A stretch of DNA of 43,121 nt from a virus. The position numbers and the translations under genes were made by a program. Positions 8,860 to 17,064 of this stretch are shown here, piece by piece. The stretch is taken from positions 1 through 43,121 of the IMG/VR virus record IMGVR_UViG_3300040789_000082; one strand, given 5' to 3'. The notes beneath the pieces are model-generated. The model was given only the letters and a program-made list of their open reading frames with translations, ran no database searches and was not told the origin of the DNA. Every line of letters starts with the position of its first letter. Position 1 is the first letter of the stretch.

Positions 8860-9174
8860 ATGGAGAAGCAAGAGAAATTCCAGGCACTGCTGCTGGAGCG
8901 CATCGAGTACCTCGACGGCCGCATCGAAAAGCAGCGCAAGGGAGTGCGCGATGCGCTGGAGCGGGTGCGCCGGCGGATGCAGACCAATGCCCGTGATCTC
9001 GAACAAGTGCGCGATCTGGAGGAGGATATCTACGCCGATAGCCGCGAGCTCAACAAGGCCCGCGCCGATCTGCGCGAGACCGGTATCAACCTGCTACTGA
9101 TCCAGCGTAAGCCTGACGCCGCGGTTGACGGCGAGAGCTTCACCGATTTCTCCACCCAACCCGACGACGTATGA
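8860..9174 (+). CDS. Small coiled-coil protein after portal
   Basis: A 104-residue, highly charged, almost entirely helical protein with heptad spacing from about residue 8 to 80. It starts 12 bases after the portal stop and overlaps the next gene by 4 bases. No domain is recognised. Its position suggests a connector or assembly helper, but that is only context. Confidence 0.6.
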   Translation: MEKQEKFQALLLERIEYLDGRIEKQRKGVRDALERVRRRMQTNARDLEQVRDLEEDIYADSRELNKARADLRETGINLLLIQRKPDAAVDGESFTDFSTQPDDV

Positions 9175-10169
9175 TTTTTCAGACCATTCACGACCTGAAG
9201 GACTACGCCGGCGGCGCGGTCAACACCGGTCTACCCCTCTCTGTCCTCACCCCCTGCTACCGCGAGGCGCGCACCAACTACCTGGAGCGTTACCTCTCGG
9301 CCGACTTCCTGGACGAGCTGGAGGAGGCCGCCGCCGATGTCGCCACCGACCTGCAGACGGAGGCGATCGAGTGGGTGGCCCCGGCCCTGGCCATGCTCAC
9401 CCTCTACCAGTACAGCTACATCGGTAGCGTACAGATGGGCGGCGAGGGGCTGGTGACCATGGAGGGCGAGCGCACGAAGAGCGCCTACAAGTATCAGGTG
9501 CGCGACTACCGCGACTTCACGCTGGCCGCCGGCCTCAACGGCCTGGATACCTGTCTTATAAAACTGCAGGCGCGGGCCACCGACTTTCCCGTCTGGTCGG
9601 CCAGTCGGGCGGCAGCCTACCACCGTCGCGTCCTGATCCGGACGGCACGCGACTTCGGCGACCTGCACAATCAGGTCACGGACCGGCGCGCCTACGAGGC
9701 CATGCGCCCGCTGCTGGCCGACCTGCACACCTTCGTCGCCGAGGCCTGTATCGGCCGCCCGCTACTCGACCGCCTGCTGGATGCGCTGAACGCCGACAAC
9801 GCCACCGAGCAGGAGGCCGAGCTGATCGACCGCCTGCAGCGCGCCCTGGCCAGCTTCACCGTGCATGAGTCCATGCGGCGCAACTTGGTCGGCGTGAAGG
9901 GTAACCGTCTGGTACAGTACGAAGCCCTGGAGCCGCAGAGTGTCGAGCGGGAGGGAACCCCGCCGGCCCGATCGCTATTGATATCCACCGAGCAGAACGA
10001 GGAGTTCGCCGAGCGCTACCTCTCCTACGTGCGCGACTACCTGCAGCAGGAGGCCGGTTCGTTCCCCGAGTACGTCACCTGGCTCGAACTTTCCCAACCC
10101 GACCCAGACGCCCTGGCCTTCGACTCCGTACCCGAGTACCGCCGGGGTGCCAAGGTCATACGCTTCTAA
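9171..10169 (+). CDS. Head-tail connector-region protein, DUF6712-like
   Basis: A 332-residue helical protein beginning MIFQTIHDLKDYAGGAVNTG and containing a central EGERTKSAYKYQVRDY segment. It resembles a conserved Bacteroidota phage family that I recall as DUF6712, usually found close to portal and neck genes; I could not verify this. ATGA coupling to the preceding gene and an 11-base gap to the next one place it in the portal operon. A role in the neck or connector is inferred from context. Confidence 0.6.
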   Translation: MIFQTIHDLKDYAGGAVNTGLPLSVLTPCYREARTNYLERYLSADFLDELEEAAADVATDLQTEAIEWVAPALAMLTLYQYSYIGSVQMGGEGLVTMEGERTKSAYKYQVRDYRDFTLAAGLNGLDTCLIKLQARATDFPVWSASRAAAYHRRVLIRTARDFGDLHNQVTDRRAYEAMRPLLADLHTFVAEACIGRPLLDRLLDALNADNATEQEAELIDRLQRALASFTVHESMRRNLVGVKGNRLVQYEALEPQSVEREGTPPARSLLISTEQNEEFAERYLSYVRDYLQQEAGSFPEYVTWLELSQPDPDALAFDSVPEYRRGAKVIRF

Positions 10170-10180
10170 GCCCATCTCCC

Positions 10181-10477
10181 ATGACCATCGTAGAGTACTA
10201 CCGCGAGCACTACCCCGAAGGGAAGCCCTGGCACGAACTGGAACGGTCCGAGCGGCGCGAAATTCGCAAGGCCCGCCGCGATGCGCGGCCCTCCCGCGCC
10301 GAGGAGTTTTACCACGAGCTCTACCCTACTGGGAAGCCTTGGGACGAGCTGAGCGCCAGCGACCGGCGCTCCTACAAACTGCAGCTATGGCGGCGGCGGC
10401 TCTCCAACCTGGTCGATACCGTAGAGGATATCGCGGAGGTGATCGAGGTGGGGCGGATGCTGCTGCGGGGGCGGTAG
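10181..10477 (+). CDS. Small basic protein with internal duplication
   Basis: A 98-residue protein containing two copies of a motif of about 30 residues: EYYREHYPEGKPWHELERSE near residue 4 and EFYHELYPTGKPWDELSASD near residue 42, each followed by a basic helix. The C-terminus is amphipathic with DTVEDIAEVIEVG. Duplicated short charged modules suggest binding to DNA or to a repeated partner, but the function is unknown. It is the last gene of the unit that starts at 7031. Confidence 0.6.
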   Translation: MTIVEYYREHYPEGKPWHELERSERREIRKARRDARPSRAEEFYHELYPTGKPWDELSASDRRSYKLQLWRRRLSNLVDTVEDIAEVIEVGRMLLRGR

Positions 10478-10593
10478 GCCGTCGGGGCTTTTCTATTTCA
10501 GATTTTAGGTTGCGATAATCCAGGCCTCCATCATTGTACTTTTTGGCCCGAAAGTAAAATTACCTCCCCCGCACCTGCGCGCCGCCGCCCCCT
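10478..10593 (+). other. Intergenic region before the tape-measure unit
   Basis: This stretch and the promoter after it separate two late units. It contains a short hairpin (TACTTT at 10537-10542, AAAGTA at 10551-10556) followed by AAAT, too weak to call a terminator, and a C-rich tract. No gene is supported here. Confidence 0.4.
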
Positions 10594-10627
10594 GTCCTTT
10601 CTCCCGCCCCTTACCCGCCGCAATTTC
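10594..10627 (+). promoter_or_regulatory. Putative phage late promoter, GTCCTTT...TTTC
   Basis: GTCCTTT at 10594-10600 and TTTC at 10624-10627 are 30 nt apart. The ATG at 10633 follows the second box by 5 nt, so the transcript would have almost no leader. The site has the same geometry as the sites at 6990, 31324 and 35086. Confidence 0.55.
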
Positions 10628-10632
10628 ACGGC

Positions 10633-11079
10633 ATGGCAGACGGAACCCTGCAGGATGGACTGCGACTGGCCGACCGGCTGGCGCTACTCGATAAGGAGAT
10701 CGCTGCCTGGGGCCGGCTTACGCGCTCGCAGCTGATCGGCCAACTGCTGAGCCTAAATCTACAGGGCCGCCTGGATGCCAAGGAGGAGGAGTACCTGGAG
10801 AATACCATCAACTACCACAGCAAGCGGCAGGACGGCGAGCTGGAGCGTGTCAGTATCCGCTTCGCCCGTCACGGCATCTACCTGGAGCGGGGAGTGGGTA
10901 AGTACCGCAAGGTGGGTTCCGCAGCCGCCACCGCCGCCGCCCGGCCCTGGCTGGCCCCCATCCTGCCCGGCGCGGTGCAGGCCCTGGCCGACCGGCTCAG
11001 CGAGGGCTACGCCGACGTGGTGGCGGCCGAGGCTTCGCTGCGTATTCCCGGCGTGCTTGAGACCAAGATCAGTCGCTGA
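10633..11079 (+). CDS. Putative tail-completion/neck protein
   Basis: A 148-residue helical protein with a central IRFARHGIYLERGVGKY segment. That pattern is typical of small proteins directly upstream of the tape measure in Bacteroidota phages and is reminiscent of HK97 gp10-like tail-completion proteins; the assignment is by position and pattern. It opens the tape-measure unit behind the promoter at 10594-10627 and overlaps the tape-measure ATG by one base (TGATG). Confidence 0.55.
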   Translation: MADGTLQDGLRLADRLALLDKEIAAWGRLTRSQLIGQLLSLNLQGRLDAKEEEYLENTINYHSKRQDGELERVSIRFARHGIYLERGVGKYRKVGSAAATAAARPWLAPILPGAVQALADRLSEGYADVVAAEASLRIPGVLETKISR

Positions 11080-13964
11080 TGGCACGCAGGCAGGTATCCA
11101 TCTTCATCAACGGGCGGGCGGTAGAGAATACCCTCAAGAGCATCGGCGAGGAGAAGCGCAAAATCAACCGTGAGCTGAAGAACATGGTGATCGGTACGGA
11201 GGAGTACGAGCGCAAGGCCGGCGACCTGCGCAAGGTCAACGACATCCTCGATAAGCACTACGGCAAGATCCGCAACGTCAACGGGCTCTTCGGCAAGATC
11301 ACCAGCGGGGTGACCAAGTTCGCCGGGGTGGCGGGCCTGGCCTTCGGTGTCGGGGAGATCATCGGCTACGGCAAGCAGCTCTTCGACCTGAGCGTGAAGA
11401 TGGATACGCTCAACCGTAAGGCGGCCACCGTATTCGGTCAGGCTCTGCCCGCCATCACCGCCGCGGCCCGCGAGAATGCCACGGCCATGGGGCTGACCAG
11501 TCAGCAGTACGTAGCCGCGGCCACCGAGCTGGGTGACCTGCTCATTCCCATGGGGCTACAGCGACAGGAGGCGGCCGACATCAGCCTGGAACTGGTCAAC
11601 CTCAGCGGTGCCCTCTCGGAGTGGACCGGCGGGCAGCGCACCTCGGAGGAGGTCTCGCGCACCCTGGCCAAGGCCCTGCTCGGGGAGCGGGAGGAGCTTA
11701 AGCAGTTGGGTATATCCATCAAGGAGAGTGACGTACAGAACCGCCTGCGCGAAAAGGGGCTTGCGAGCCTGACCGGTAAGTTCCTCGAACAGGCCAAGGC
11801 CGTCGCCACCCTGGAGTTGATTACCGAAAAGTCCGTCGACGCGCAGAATAGCTACGCTGAAAACAGTGACAGCCTCGTGCGGCGGCAGGCCGAGCTGACC
11901 GCAAAGGTCGAAGACCTGCAGGAGCGGCTGGCGACCGCCCTGCTACCCGTGCTGGAACGGCTTTTCTCGGTCGTCGAGACCGGCGCGGGCCTAATGGTCG
12001 AACTGGCCGAAGCCTTCGATCTGGGGTCCACCAGCGCGAAGAATGTGGTCGACTCGGTATTCGAGCAAGAACAGGCCTTCAGTGATCTGGAAGCCGCTTT
12101 CTCTCCCCTCATCCAGCGCTACGATGAGCTATCCGCAAAGACCAGTCTTAGCGGGGAAGAGCAACAGGAACTCAAGCAACTCATCGTCGATATCGGTCGG
12201 GTCACCCCGGGGGCCATCACCGAGATCGACAAGTACGGCAACGCACTGGCCATCAGCGGCGACAAGGCCCGGGAGCTGGTGGCCGCCGAGCGCGCCCGCC
12301 TGAAGTTCCTCAACAGCGATGCGGCCGCCGACATCGAAAAGCAAATACGCATACTCGAGGAGGAGCGCAACAAATACCTGATCACCATCAAGTCGGAGGG
12401 CAACTCCTTCGCCTTCACCAAGGCGCGGGCGGAGGCGGCACGGGCCGAAGTGGAGAAGATCAATCAGATGATCCTGGGGGCGAACGCCGAGCTCGACCGG
12501 TTGCTGGGCCGCAATATCCCCAACCCGGAGGCCGCCCCCGACGCCCCGGCAACGGATGACGAACCCGAGGTAGACCTGGAAGCGGAAGCCGAGGCCGAGG
12601 CCCGTGCCGCAGCGGCGGAGAAGGCCGCCGAGAAGCTGCGCAAGCAGCGCATCAAGCACCTGGAGAAGCTGGCCGAGATCACGGCCAAGTACCGCGAGGA
12701 GCAGCGCCTGGCTACCCTGACGGATGCCGATCGGGAAGAGGAGGAAATCCGGCTGAAGTACCAGCGGCAGATCGACCTGGCCACCGAGCTGGAGCGGGCG
12801 GGCTACGACCAGGCTACGGCCCAGCGCATCGAACTCGAACAGCTGCGCGACGAGGAGCTAGAAGCCCTGCAGCTGGCGCGCGATCAGGCGCGGCGGGAAC
12901 GGGAGATCGCCCGGGAGGAGGAGCTTTTCATCGAAGACGAGGAACGGCGGCGGGAGCGGGCCGAGCGCCGTGCCGAGATCGAAGCGGAGATCGATGCCAA
13001 GGTCCGCGAGACGGTCTTGTCGGAGCGCGAACTGGCCATTCTCGAACTGGAGGAATACTACGACCGGCTGGAAGCCCAGGCGCGGCTCTACGGCATCGAC
13101 ACCCTGGAGCTGGAGATCACCCGCCGCCGGGCACTGGCAGAGCTCAATGAAGAGTATGACGCTAAGCAGCTCAAGCAGGACGAGGCGGCGCAGAAGGCCC
13201 GCGTAGAGGTCACGCAGAAGGCACTCGGTCAGCTAGCTAACGCCGTCCAGGCCGGCTACGATCTCATGATTGACAGCGGGGCCGAAGCGGCTGGGGCGGC
13301 GAAGATCCTCGCGCTCATCCAGATCGGTATCAAGAGTGCCGAAGCCCTGGCCTCGGCCACCGCTTCGGCCGCAGCCCTTCCTTTCCCCGCCAACTTAGGG
13401 GCGATCGCCGGTGCCGTCGGTACCGTGCTCAGCATCATGGGACAGGCCCGTAGCGTACTGAACTCAACGCCGGCCGTACCCCAGCGGGCCGAGGGTAGCT
13501 ACTTCACCGTGCAGGGCGAGGACGACGGCAAGACCTACTCGGCCCGGCACATCGGCCGACCCCGTACCGGCATGCTGCCGCGCTACCCGGTCCTGATCGA
13601 CTCGGTCACCGGTGCCAGCGTACTGGGGTCGGAGCGGGGGGCGGAGTACTTCGTGGCGCACAACGACCTGCGTAACCCCGCCGTGATGCAGCACGTCAGC
13701 GCGATCGAGCGTATCCGGCAGCGGGTCGACGGCGGCTTCTCGACCGCCGATGGTAGCGCCCCAGGCAGGGCCGGGGTGCCGGCCGACGAGGACGACCGGG
13801 CTACCCCCGACTACTCGGCTTTCTTCGCCGAGGCGCTCGCTATCCTGCGCGAACTCACCGAGGTGCTCGACCGGGGCCTGCTGGCGGTGATGGATGATGA
13901 GTCCGCGCTCAACCTGCGCGACCGGCTTGCTGCCCTCGACCGCGCCCGGGGTCTGGCGGCCTAA
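11079..13964 (+). CDS. Tail tape measure protein
   Basis: A 961-residue protein with a typical tape-measure layout: a helical N-terminus, a hydrophobic Gly-rich segment (FAGVAGLAFGVGEIIGYG, about residues 76-93), a long charged coiled coil (about 490-730, with repeated EAEAEARAAAAEKAAEK-type stretches), then a second hydrophobic Ala/Gly-rich region (about 735-790), and a globular C-terminus. It sets tail length and occupies the tail lumen. About 960 residues would correspond to a tail of very roughly 140 nm by the usual 0.15 nm-per-residue rule. It is coupled to the preceding gene by TGATG. Its stop overlaps by 4 bases the end of the convergent integrase gene, so no terminator separates them. 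Confidence 0.88.
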   Translation: MARRQVSIFINGRAVENTLKSIGEEKRKINRELKNMVIGTEEYERKAGDLRKVNDILDKHYGKIRNVNGLFGKITSGVTKFAGVAGLAFGVGEIIGYGKQLFDLSVKMDTLNRKAATVFGQALPAITAAARENATAMGLTSQQYVAAATELGDLLIPMGLQRQEAADISLELVNLSGALSEWTGGQRTSEEVSRTLAKALLGEREELKQLGISIKESDVQNRLREKGLASLTGKFLEQAKAVATLELITEKSVDAQNSYAENSDSLVRRQAELTAKVEDLQERLATALLPVLERLFSVVETGAGLMVELAEAFDLGSTSAKNVVDSVFEQEQAFSDLEAAFSPLIQRYDELSAKTSLSGEEQQELKQLIVDIGRVTPGAITEIDKYGNALAISGDKARELVAAERARLKFLNSDAAADIEKQIRILEEERNKYLITIKSEGNSFAFTKARAEAARAEVEKINQMILGANAELDRLLGRNIPNPEAAPDAPATDDEPEVDLEAEAEAEARAAAAEKAAEKLRKQRIKHLEKLAEITAKYREEQRLATLTDADREEEEIRLKYQRQIDLATELERAGYDQATAQRIELEQLRDEELEALQLARDQARREREIAREEELFIEDEERRRERAERRAEIEAEIDAKVRETVLSERELAILELEEYYDRLEAQARLYGIDTLELEITRRRALAELNEEYDAKQLKQDEAAQKARVEVTQKALGQLANAVQAGYDLMIDSGAEAAGAAKILALIQIGIKSAEALASATASAAALPFPANLGAIAGAVGTVLSIMGQARSVLNSTPAVPQRAEGSYFTVQGEDDGKTYSARHIGRPRTGMLPRYPVLIDSVTGASVLGSERGAEYFVAHNDLRNPAVMQHVSAIERIRQRVDGGFSTADGSAPGRAGVPADEDDRATPDYSAFFAEALAILRELTEVLDRGLLAVMDDESALNLRDRLAALDRARGLAA

Positions 13965-15061
13965 GCCAGCGAGGAGCCCACCATCGCCCCGATGGCCGGC
14001 ATGTGCTTGCGAAACGAAGTCAGGTCGCGCACCCCGTAGCGGGCTAGGTAGCGGTCAGTCTGCTGCAGCGTAGAGTGGCGCATGAGTAGCATGAGTTCCT
14101 TCACGCCCACCCCGGCCCGGATAGCCATCACCGCCCCGGTGGGCTTCCAGCAGTAGAGCGTGAACCCCTTGGGGTACTTCAGCTGCTCCATCACCCGCCG
14201 GTGGCGGCTGCCCATATTGTTGCGCCCGATCGGCTCGGTCAGACAGGAGCGGCTGGGAAAGAGGTACTCATCCGGATCCCGCATCAGGTAGGTCGCCTCG
14301 ACCACGGGGGCGAAGACGTTGGGGATCACGGCGTTCTCCGTCTTCCCGTTCTTGGTCACCGTGCCCGGCATCCGGATTTCCATACTGTCCCATAGGATAT
14401 CTCCCACCCGCAGCTGCCGCAACTCACCCGGCCGGATGAAGCAGTAGAACTGGAACTGGCAGAAGCGCCACAGCTCGGGGTCGTGCTTCTGCAGGTACTC
14501 GGCAAGGCGCAACTGCTGGTTGCGCTGGAAGATGCGCAGCGGCTCGGAGTAGGCTTTCTTGATCCGCTCGATCCCCTCCAGGAGGTGACCGTAGTCGATC
14601 GCCTTGAGGATGCGACTCAGCAGCTGCCGGCGCTTGTTGTAGGTCACCGCGCTGAAGCGGCGGCGCAGCTCGTCGGTGTACTGCTCGGTGAGCTTGCGGT
14701 CGGGGCGGCGGCCGTCCAGCAGCCCGAAGTATTCCCGGCAGACCTGCTTGTGCGCCAGGATCGTCTTCTGCGACCAGGTCGGGGCCATGCGCTCAATGAA
14801 GCCGCGGGCACGGGCGCGGACCTCACAGTAGGGCTGGTGGTCGCGATGCTCGTCGTAGAGCGCGTCGAGCACGCGCAGGGCGCGGGCGTAGCGCTCGTGG
14901 TGGTCGGGCCGTCCGCGGTTGATATCACCGTAGCGGGTATGGCGTTTTCCGTCGAGTTTGAAGCTGATCCTCCACCGATAGTCGGGCTCGGTGCGGCTAT
15001 ATGCGAGCCCGTATACGATGCTTTTACGCGAGGGGTGGAGAAAAATTTTTTTATCGGCCAT
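13961..15061 (-). CDS. Tyrosine recombinase / phage integrase
   Basis: A 366-residue site-specific recombinase for lysogenic integration. It has an N-terminal SAM-like core-binding region (about residues 85-170), then the catalytic domain with the first Arg in FIRPGELRQLRVGDI, Lys in GTVTKNGKTENAVIP, motif II as YCWKPTGAVMAI, the RHSTLQQTDRY motif and the nucleophile Tyr in DRYLARYG. Motif II has Tyr and Lys where HxxR is usual, a variant I know from Bacteroidota elements, plus Pro where His normally follows. ATG 15061 is preferred; a GTG one codon upstream is possible. The start overlaps a palindrome (15061-15077), suggesting autoregulation or arm-site binding. It is convergent with the tape measure. 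Confidence 0.88.
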   Translation of the reverse strand: MADKKIFLHPSRKSIVYGLAYSRTEPDYRWRISFKLDGKRHTRYGDINRGRPDHHERYARALRVLDALYDEHRDHQPYCEVRARARGFIERMAPTWSQKTILAHKQVCREYFGLLDGRRPDRKLTEQYTDELRRRFSAVTYNKRRQLLSRILKAIDYGHLLEGIERIKKAYSEPLRIFQRNQQLRLAEYLQKHDPELWRFCQFQFYCFIRPGELRQLRVGDILWDSMEIRMPGTVTKNGKTENAVIPNVFAPVVEATYLMRDPDEYLFPSRSCLTEPIGRNNMGSRHRRVMEQLKYPKGFTLYCWKPTGAVMAIRAGVGVKELMLLMRHSTLQQTDRYLARYGVRDLTSFRKHMPAIGAMVGSSLA

Positions 15062-15077
15062 CACAAAGTTTTTGTGA
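15061..15077. promoter_or_regulatory. Palindrome at integrase start
   Basis: TCACAAA-gtt-TTTGTGA is a perfect 7-bp inverted repeat with a 3-nt loop, lying over the first base of the integrase ATG and extending upstream. The position suits an operator or recombinase binding site. Confidence 0.45.
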
Positions 15078-15100
15078 CGCCGTGCCGGTTAGAAAATAGA

Positions 15101-15269
15101 CCGGACGCGGGTGGACTATAATGAATTCCGCGTCCGAAAACGCCGAACCCCTAGTGTTTACTAGGGGGCCGGTCGTGGGGTGGAGGATACCGGAGACTCT
15201 CCCTCCCCCCTCTCCAAAGCTGGGTATCAGTGGGTTAGAAACTACCGGACGCGGCGTGTCGCGTCCGGT
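15101..15269. promoter_or_regulatory. Inverted-repeat cluster upstream of integrase (CGGACGCG)
   Basis: CGGACGCG or its complement occurs four times as two inverted pairs: 15102-15110 with 15128-15136 (9-bp arms) and 15244-15253 with 15260-15269 (10-bp arms, ACCGGACGCG). Between them, 15148-15167 is CCCCTAGT-GTTT-ACTAGGGG, a perfect 8-bp palindrome with a 4-nt centre. This intergenic stretch beside the integrase gene is the most plausible place for attP arm and core sites or excision-control operators. The rest of 15270-15472 shows no supported gene. Confidence 0.45.
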
Positions 15270-15472
15270 TTGGGGTCCAATAGGACCTGAAGAAAACGGA
15301 GAGGTAGGGAGAGTGAGTCGCCCGGCGGGCAGTCGAGGGGCAGTAGCGTACGGATATCGTCGATGTACTGCCGGTGTTTGGAGTGAGTAGCCAATGTCTG
15401 GGGGGTTAGCATCTAAGTAATTCCCCGACAAGATAAAACAAATTGTTTTTAAAGTGTGGTCGTTTCCCATAT

Positions 15473-15775
15473 CTATGCAATCTCCCCGGTGTCTACGTCG
15501 TCCATCGGCCAGTCGCGCCGTCCGTAGCGACTACCCCAGGTTGGGTCATCGCGATCGATACTCAGGTCGCGCAGCACCAGGTCGTCCAGGCTCACCCCGT
15601 AATGGGCGGCCAGCTGCACCACCACCCGTAGCCGTGGGTTTGTATTCCCTTGCTCGAGGTTGCGCAGCGTGCCGCGTGAGATCTCGGTGGCGAACTGTAG
15701 CTCCTGCAGGCTCGTGTAGCTCCGCGCCCGCAGTTCGCGCAGGTTACCCGCCAGGTATATCTGCCGCTCCTCCAT
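15473..15775 (-). CDS. XRE-family HTH regulator
   Basis: A 100-residue DNA-binding protein. Residues about 9-65 form an XRE/Cro-C1 helix-turn-helix: NLRELRARSYTSLQELQFAT, then EISRGTLRNLEQGNTNPRL with the recognition helix, then VVQLAAHYGVSLDDLVLRDL. The short acidic tail shows no protease-cleavage or metal-binding features. It lies 2 bases after the second regulator gene and is co-transcribed with it toward the integrase. It is likely part of the lysogeny control circuit. Two adjacent repressor-type genes could be a CI-like repressor and an auxiliary regulator. Confidence 0.75.
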   Translation of the reverse strand: MEERQIYLAGNLRELRARSYTSLQELQFATEISRGTLRNLEQGNTNPRLRVVVQLAAHYGVSLDDLVLRDLSIDRDDPTWGSRYGRRDWPMDDVDTGEIA

Positions 15776-15777
15776 CG

Positions 15778-16200
15778 CTACTCCGGTTCGATCCCTAGTT
15801 CGGCGGCCTTATCCGGGTGCCGCCTGATCAGTTCGTTGCGGTACTCGCGTAGCCGGTCCAGATCGTTCGGGTCGGCACGCTCTATAATTTCCTCGGTGAG
15901 TCTATCGATTTGCAGGTTGAGCTTAAGTACTAGCCGTGCGACTTCGTCTTCATCAATCCTGCTACCCTTGGGCGAGAGTCCACTGGCTTCAATGTCGCGG
16001 TAGACTAAGTCGTGAAGATTGACATCAAAGAACTTCGCTAAAGCAAAAAGCCCCTCGGCCTTGGGGAACCCTTCCCCTCTTTCAAGACGGCTAATTGCAT
16101 TCCCTCCTACGCTCATAACACTTCCAACGGCTTCCTGATTGTGGCCGCGTGATGTGCGTAAGTACCTGACATTCTTGTGGAAGTATATACGATCACTCAT
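15778..16200 (-). CDS. XRE-family repressor, CI-like
   Basis: A 140-residue protein with an N-terminal XRE helix-turn-helix (about residues 8-62: VRYLRTSRGHNQEAVGSVMS, then VGGNAISRLERGEGFPKAEG, ending VNLHDLVYRDI) and a C-terminal coiled-coil-like dimerisation region (LVLKLNLQIDRLTEEIIERA). It is divergent from the Cro-like gene across an operator region full of inverted repeats, the standard position of a lysogeny repressor. It lacks a LexA/CI-type autoprotease domain, so induction would need a different trigger, for example the antirepressor at 26134. The start ATG at 16200 is well placed. Confidence 0.78.
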   Translation of the reverse strand: MSDRIYFHKNVRYLRTSRGHNQEAVGSVMSVGGNAISRLERGEGFPKAEGLFALAKFFDVNLHDLVYRDIEASGLSPKGSRIDEDEVARLVLKLNLQIDRLTEEIIERADPNDLDRLREYRNELIRRHPDKAAELGIEPE

Positions 16201-16216
16201 AATGTCAATTTCATTA

Positions 16217-16273
16217 AGAATATATTCTCTTTAGAATTTGGATTTCCAATTCTAACTGTACTACTTTTACAGT
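16217..16273. promoter_or_regulatory. Operator/promoter region between divergent regulators
   Basis: The 92-bp AT-rich gap contains three inverted repeats in a row: the 12-bp palindrome AGAATATATTCT (16217-16228), TAGAATT...AATTCTA (16232-16254, with an inner TGG/CCA pair) and ACTGTA...TACAGT (16255-16273). They differ in sequence, so more than one regulator may bind. The arrangement fits a repressor/Cro switch. Confidence 0.6.
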
Positions 16274-16292
16274 CAGACTAACGAATATACCA

Positions 16293-16562
16293 GTGTCACT
16301 AGAAGAAAATCGACCAACCGACCGAAAATTTGGACTGAAGCGGGAGCTGCAGAAGTTTTCGCGGGAGGAGCGGGCACACCGGCGGGCGATGATTGCCGAC
16401 CGCCTGGGTATATCCGAGGGGCGTATCAATCAATTGATCTACGCCCGGGTCGGTAGCAATGTGTCCATGAAGGACGACCAGTTACGTATTGCCAGCGAGG
16501 TACTGAAGTGTGAGATCGAAGATTTGCTTCAGCCCACGGAGGAGATAGGAAGAATTTCATAG
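16293..16562 (+). CDS. Cro-like HTH protein
   Basis: An 89-residue basic protein, divergent from the repressor, with a helix-turn-helix near residues 28-55 (RAMIADRLGISEGRINQLIY) followed by KDDQLRIASEVLKCEIEDLL. Its layout resembles YdaS/Cro-type regulators. It starts with GTG at 16293; no better start is seen. A strong terminator follows at 16582, so it may form a short early transcript on its own. It probably acts as the lytic-side switch protein. Confidence 0.65.
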   Translation: MSLEENRPTDRKFGLKRELQKFSREERAHRRAMIADRLGISEGRINQLIYARVGSNVSMKDDQLRIASEVLKCEIEDLLQPTEEIGRIS

Positions 16563-16581
16563 GTGAATGAGAGACGTGTCC

Positions 16582-16618
16582 GTGCCCGGTCAGTCTACGG
16601 CCGGGCACCTTTCTCTCT
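16582..16618 (+). terminator. Terminator after Cro-like gene
   Basis: GTGCCCGG (16582-16589) pairs perfectly with CCGGGCAC (16601-16608), followed by a pyrimidine-rich CTTTCTCTCT. A reading frame runs through it from GTG 16563, which argues that the next gene starts later. Confidence 0.6.
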
Positions 16619-16659
16619 ACTCCCCTATCCCCTTTGTGAGTCCATAGTGTCTTTTCACC

Positions 16660-16690
16660 GCCCCCGAGGTATCGCTTCGGGGGCCTTTAA
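16660..16690 (+). terminator. Second terminator-like hairpin
   Basis: GCCCCCGA (16660-16667) pairs perfectly with TCGGGGGC (16677-16684), followed by CTTTAA. It lies just upstream of the GTG start at 16704 and could be a terminator or an attenuator in the early leader. Confidence 0.5.
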
Positions 16691-16703
16691 ATCCCATTGT
16701 CCC

Positions 16704-17000
16704 GTGTCCGATTTCAAGGTCCACATTGATCCCCAGGCCAAGACCTCCTACGAAACCTTCTTCTTCACCAAGGCTACGGCCAGCGGCTTTATGACGGGGG
16801 CGGTGAAGCGACTGGCGCGGGAGGTGGTCGACGATGAGCGCACGGTAGCCAGCGCGGTTGCCGAGATCTACCGCCTGGCACCCGACCCGCAGTACTACTC
16901 CCTTGGCCTGCTGCAGTTCTACCAGATGATGCACGACATCAAGGGTGCTACGATCAAGAAGGCCATCGACATCCTGTTCAAGGACATGACCACCGAATAA
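16704..17000 (+). CDS. Small early protein, unknown
   Basis: The product is 98 residues if GTG 16704 is the start. The frame is open back to 16563, but that part runs through two terminator-type hairpins and encodes low-quality sequence, so the later start is preferred. The protein is soluble and helical (VSDFKVHIDPQAKTSYETFF near the start). Bracketed by terminators on both sides, it looks like an independently expressed early gene or moron. No family is recognised. Confidence 0.5.
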   Translation: MSDFKVHIDPQAKTSYETFFFTKATASGFMTGAVKRLAREVVDDERTVASAVAEIYRLAPDPQYYSLGLLQFYQMMHDIKGATIKKAIDILFKDMTTE

Positions 17001-17002
17001 AC

Positions 17003-17040
17003 AAAGCCCCGTCCCTGTCAGCAGCAGGGCGGGGCTTCTT
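17003..17040 (+). terminator. Rho-independent-type terminator
   Basis: AAGCCCCGTCCCTG pairs with CAGGGCGGGGCTT (one bulged base), the left arm starting at 17004 and the right arm ending at 17037, followed by CTTTC. It ends the transcript of the 98-residue early gene. Confidence 0.7.
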
Positions 17041-17064
17041 TCATAACACAGCATCCACTCTGCC

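Noticed and set aside
16563-16703. Extended N-terminus of the 98-aa early protein
   Set aside because: The extension runs through two perfect GC-rich hairpins and gives an implausible protein sequence.
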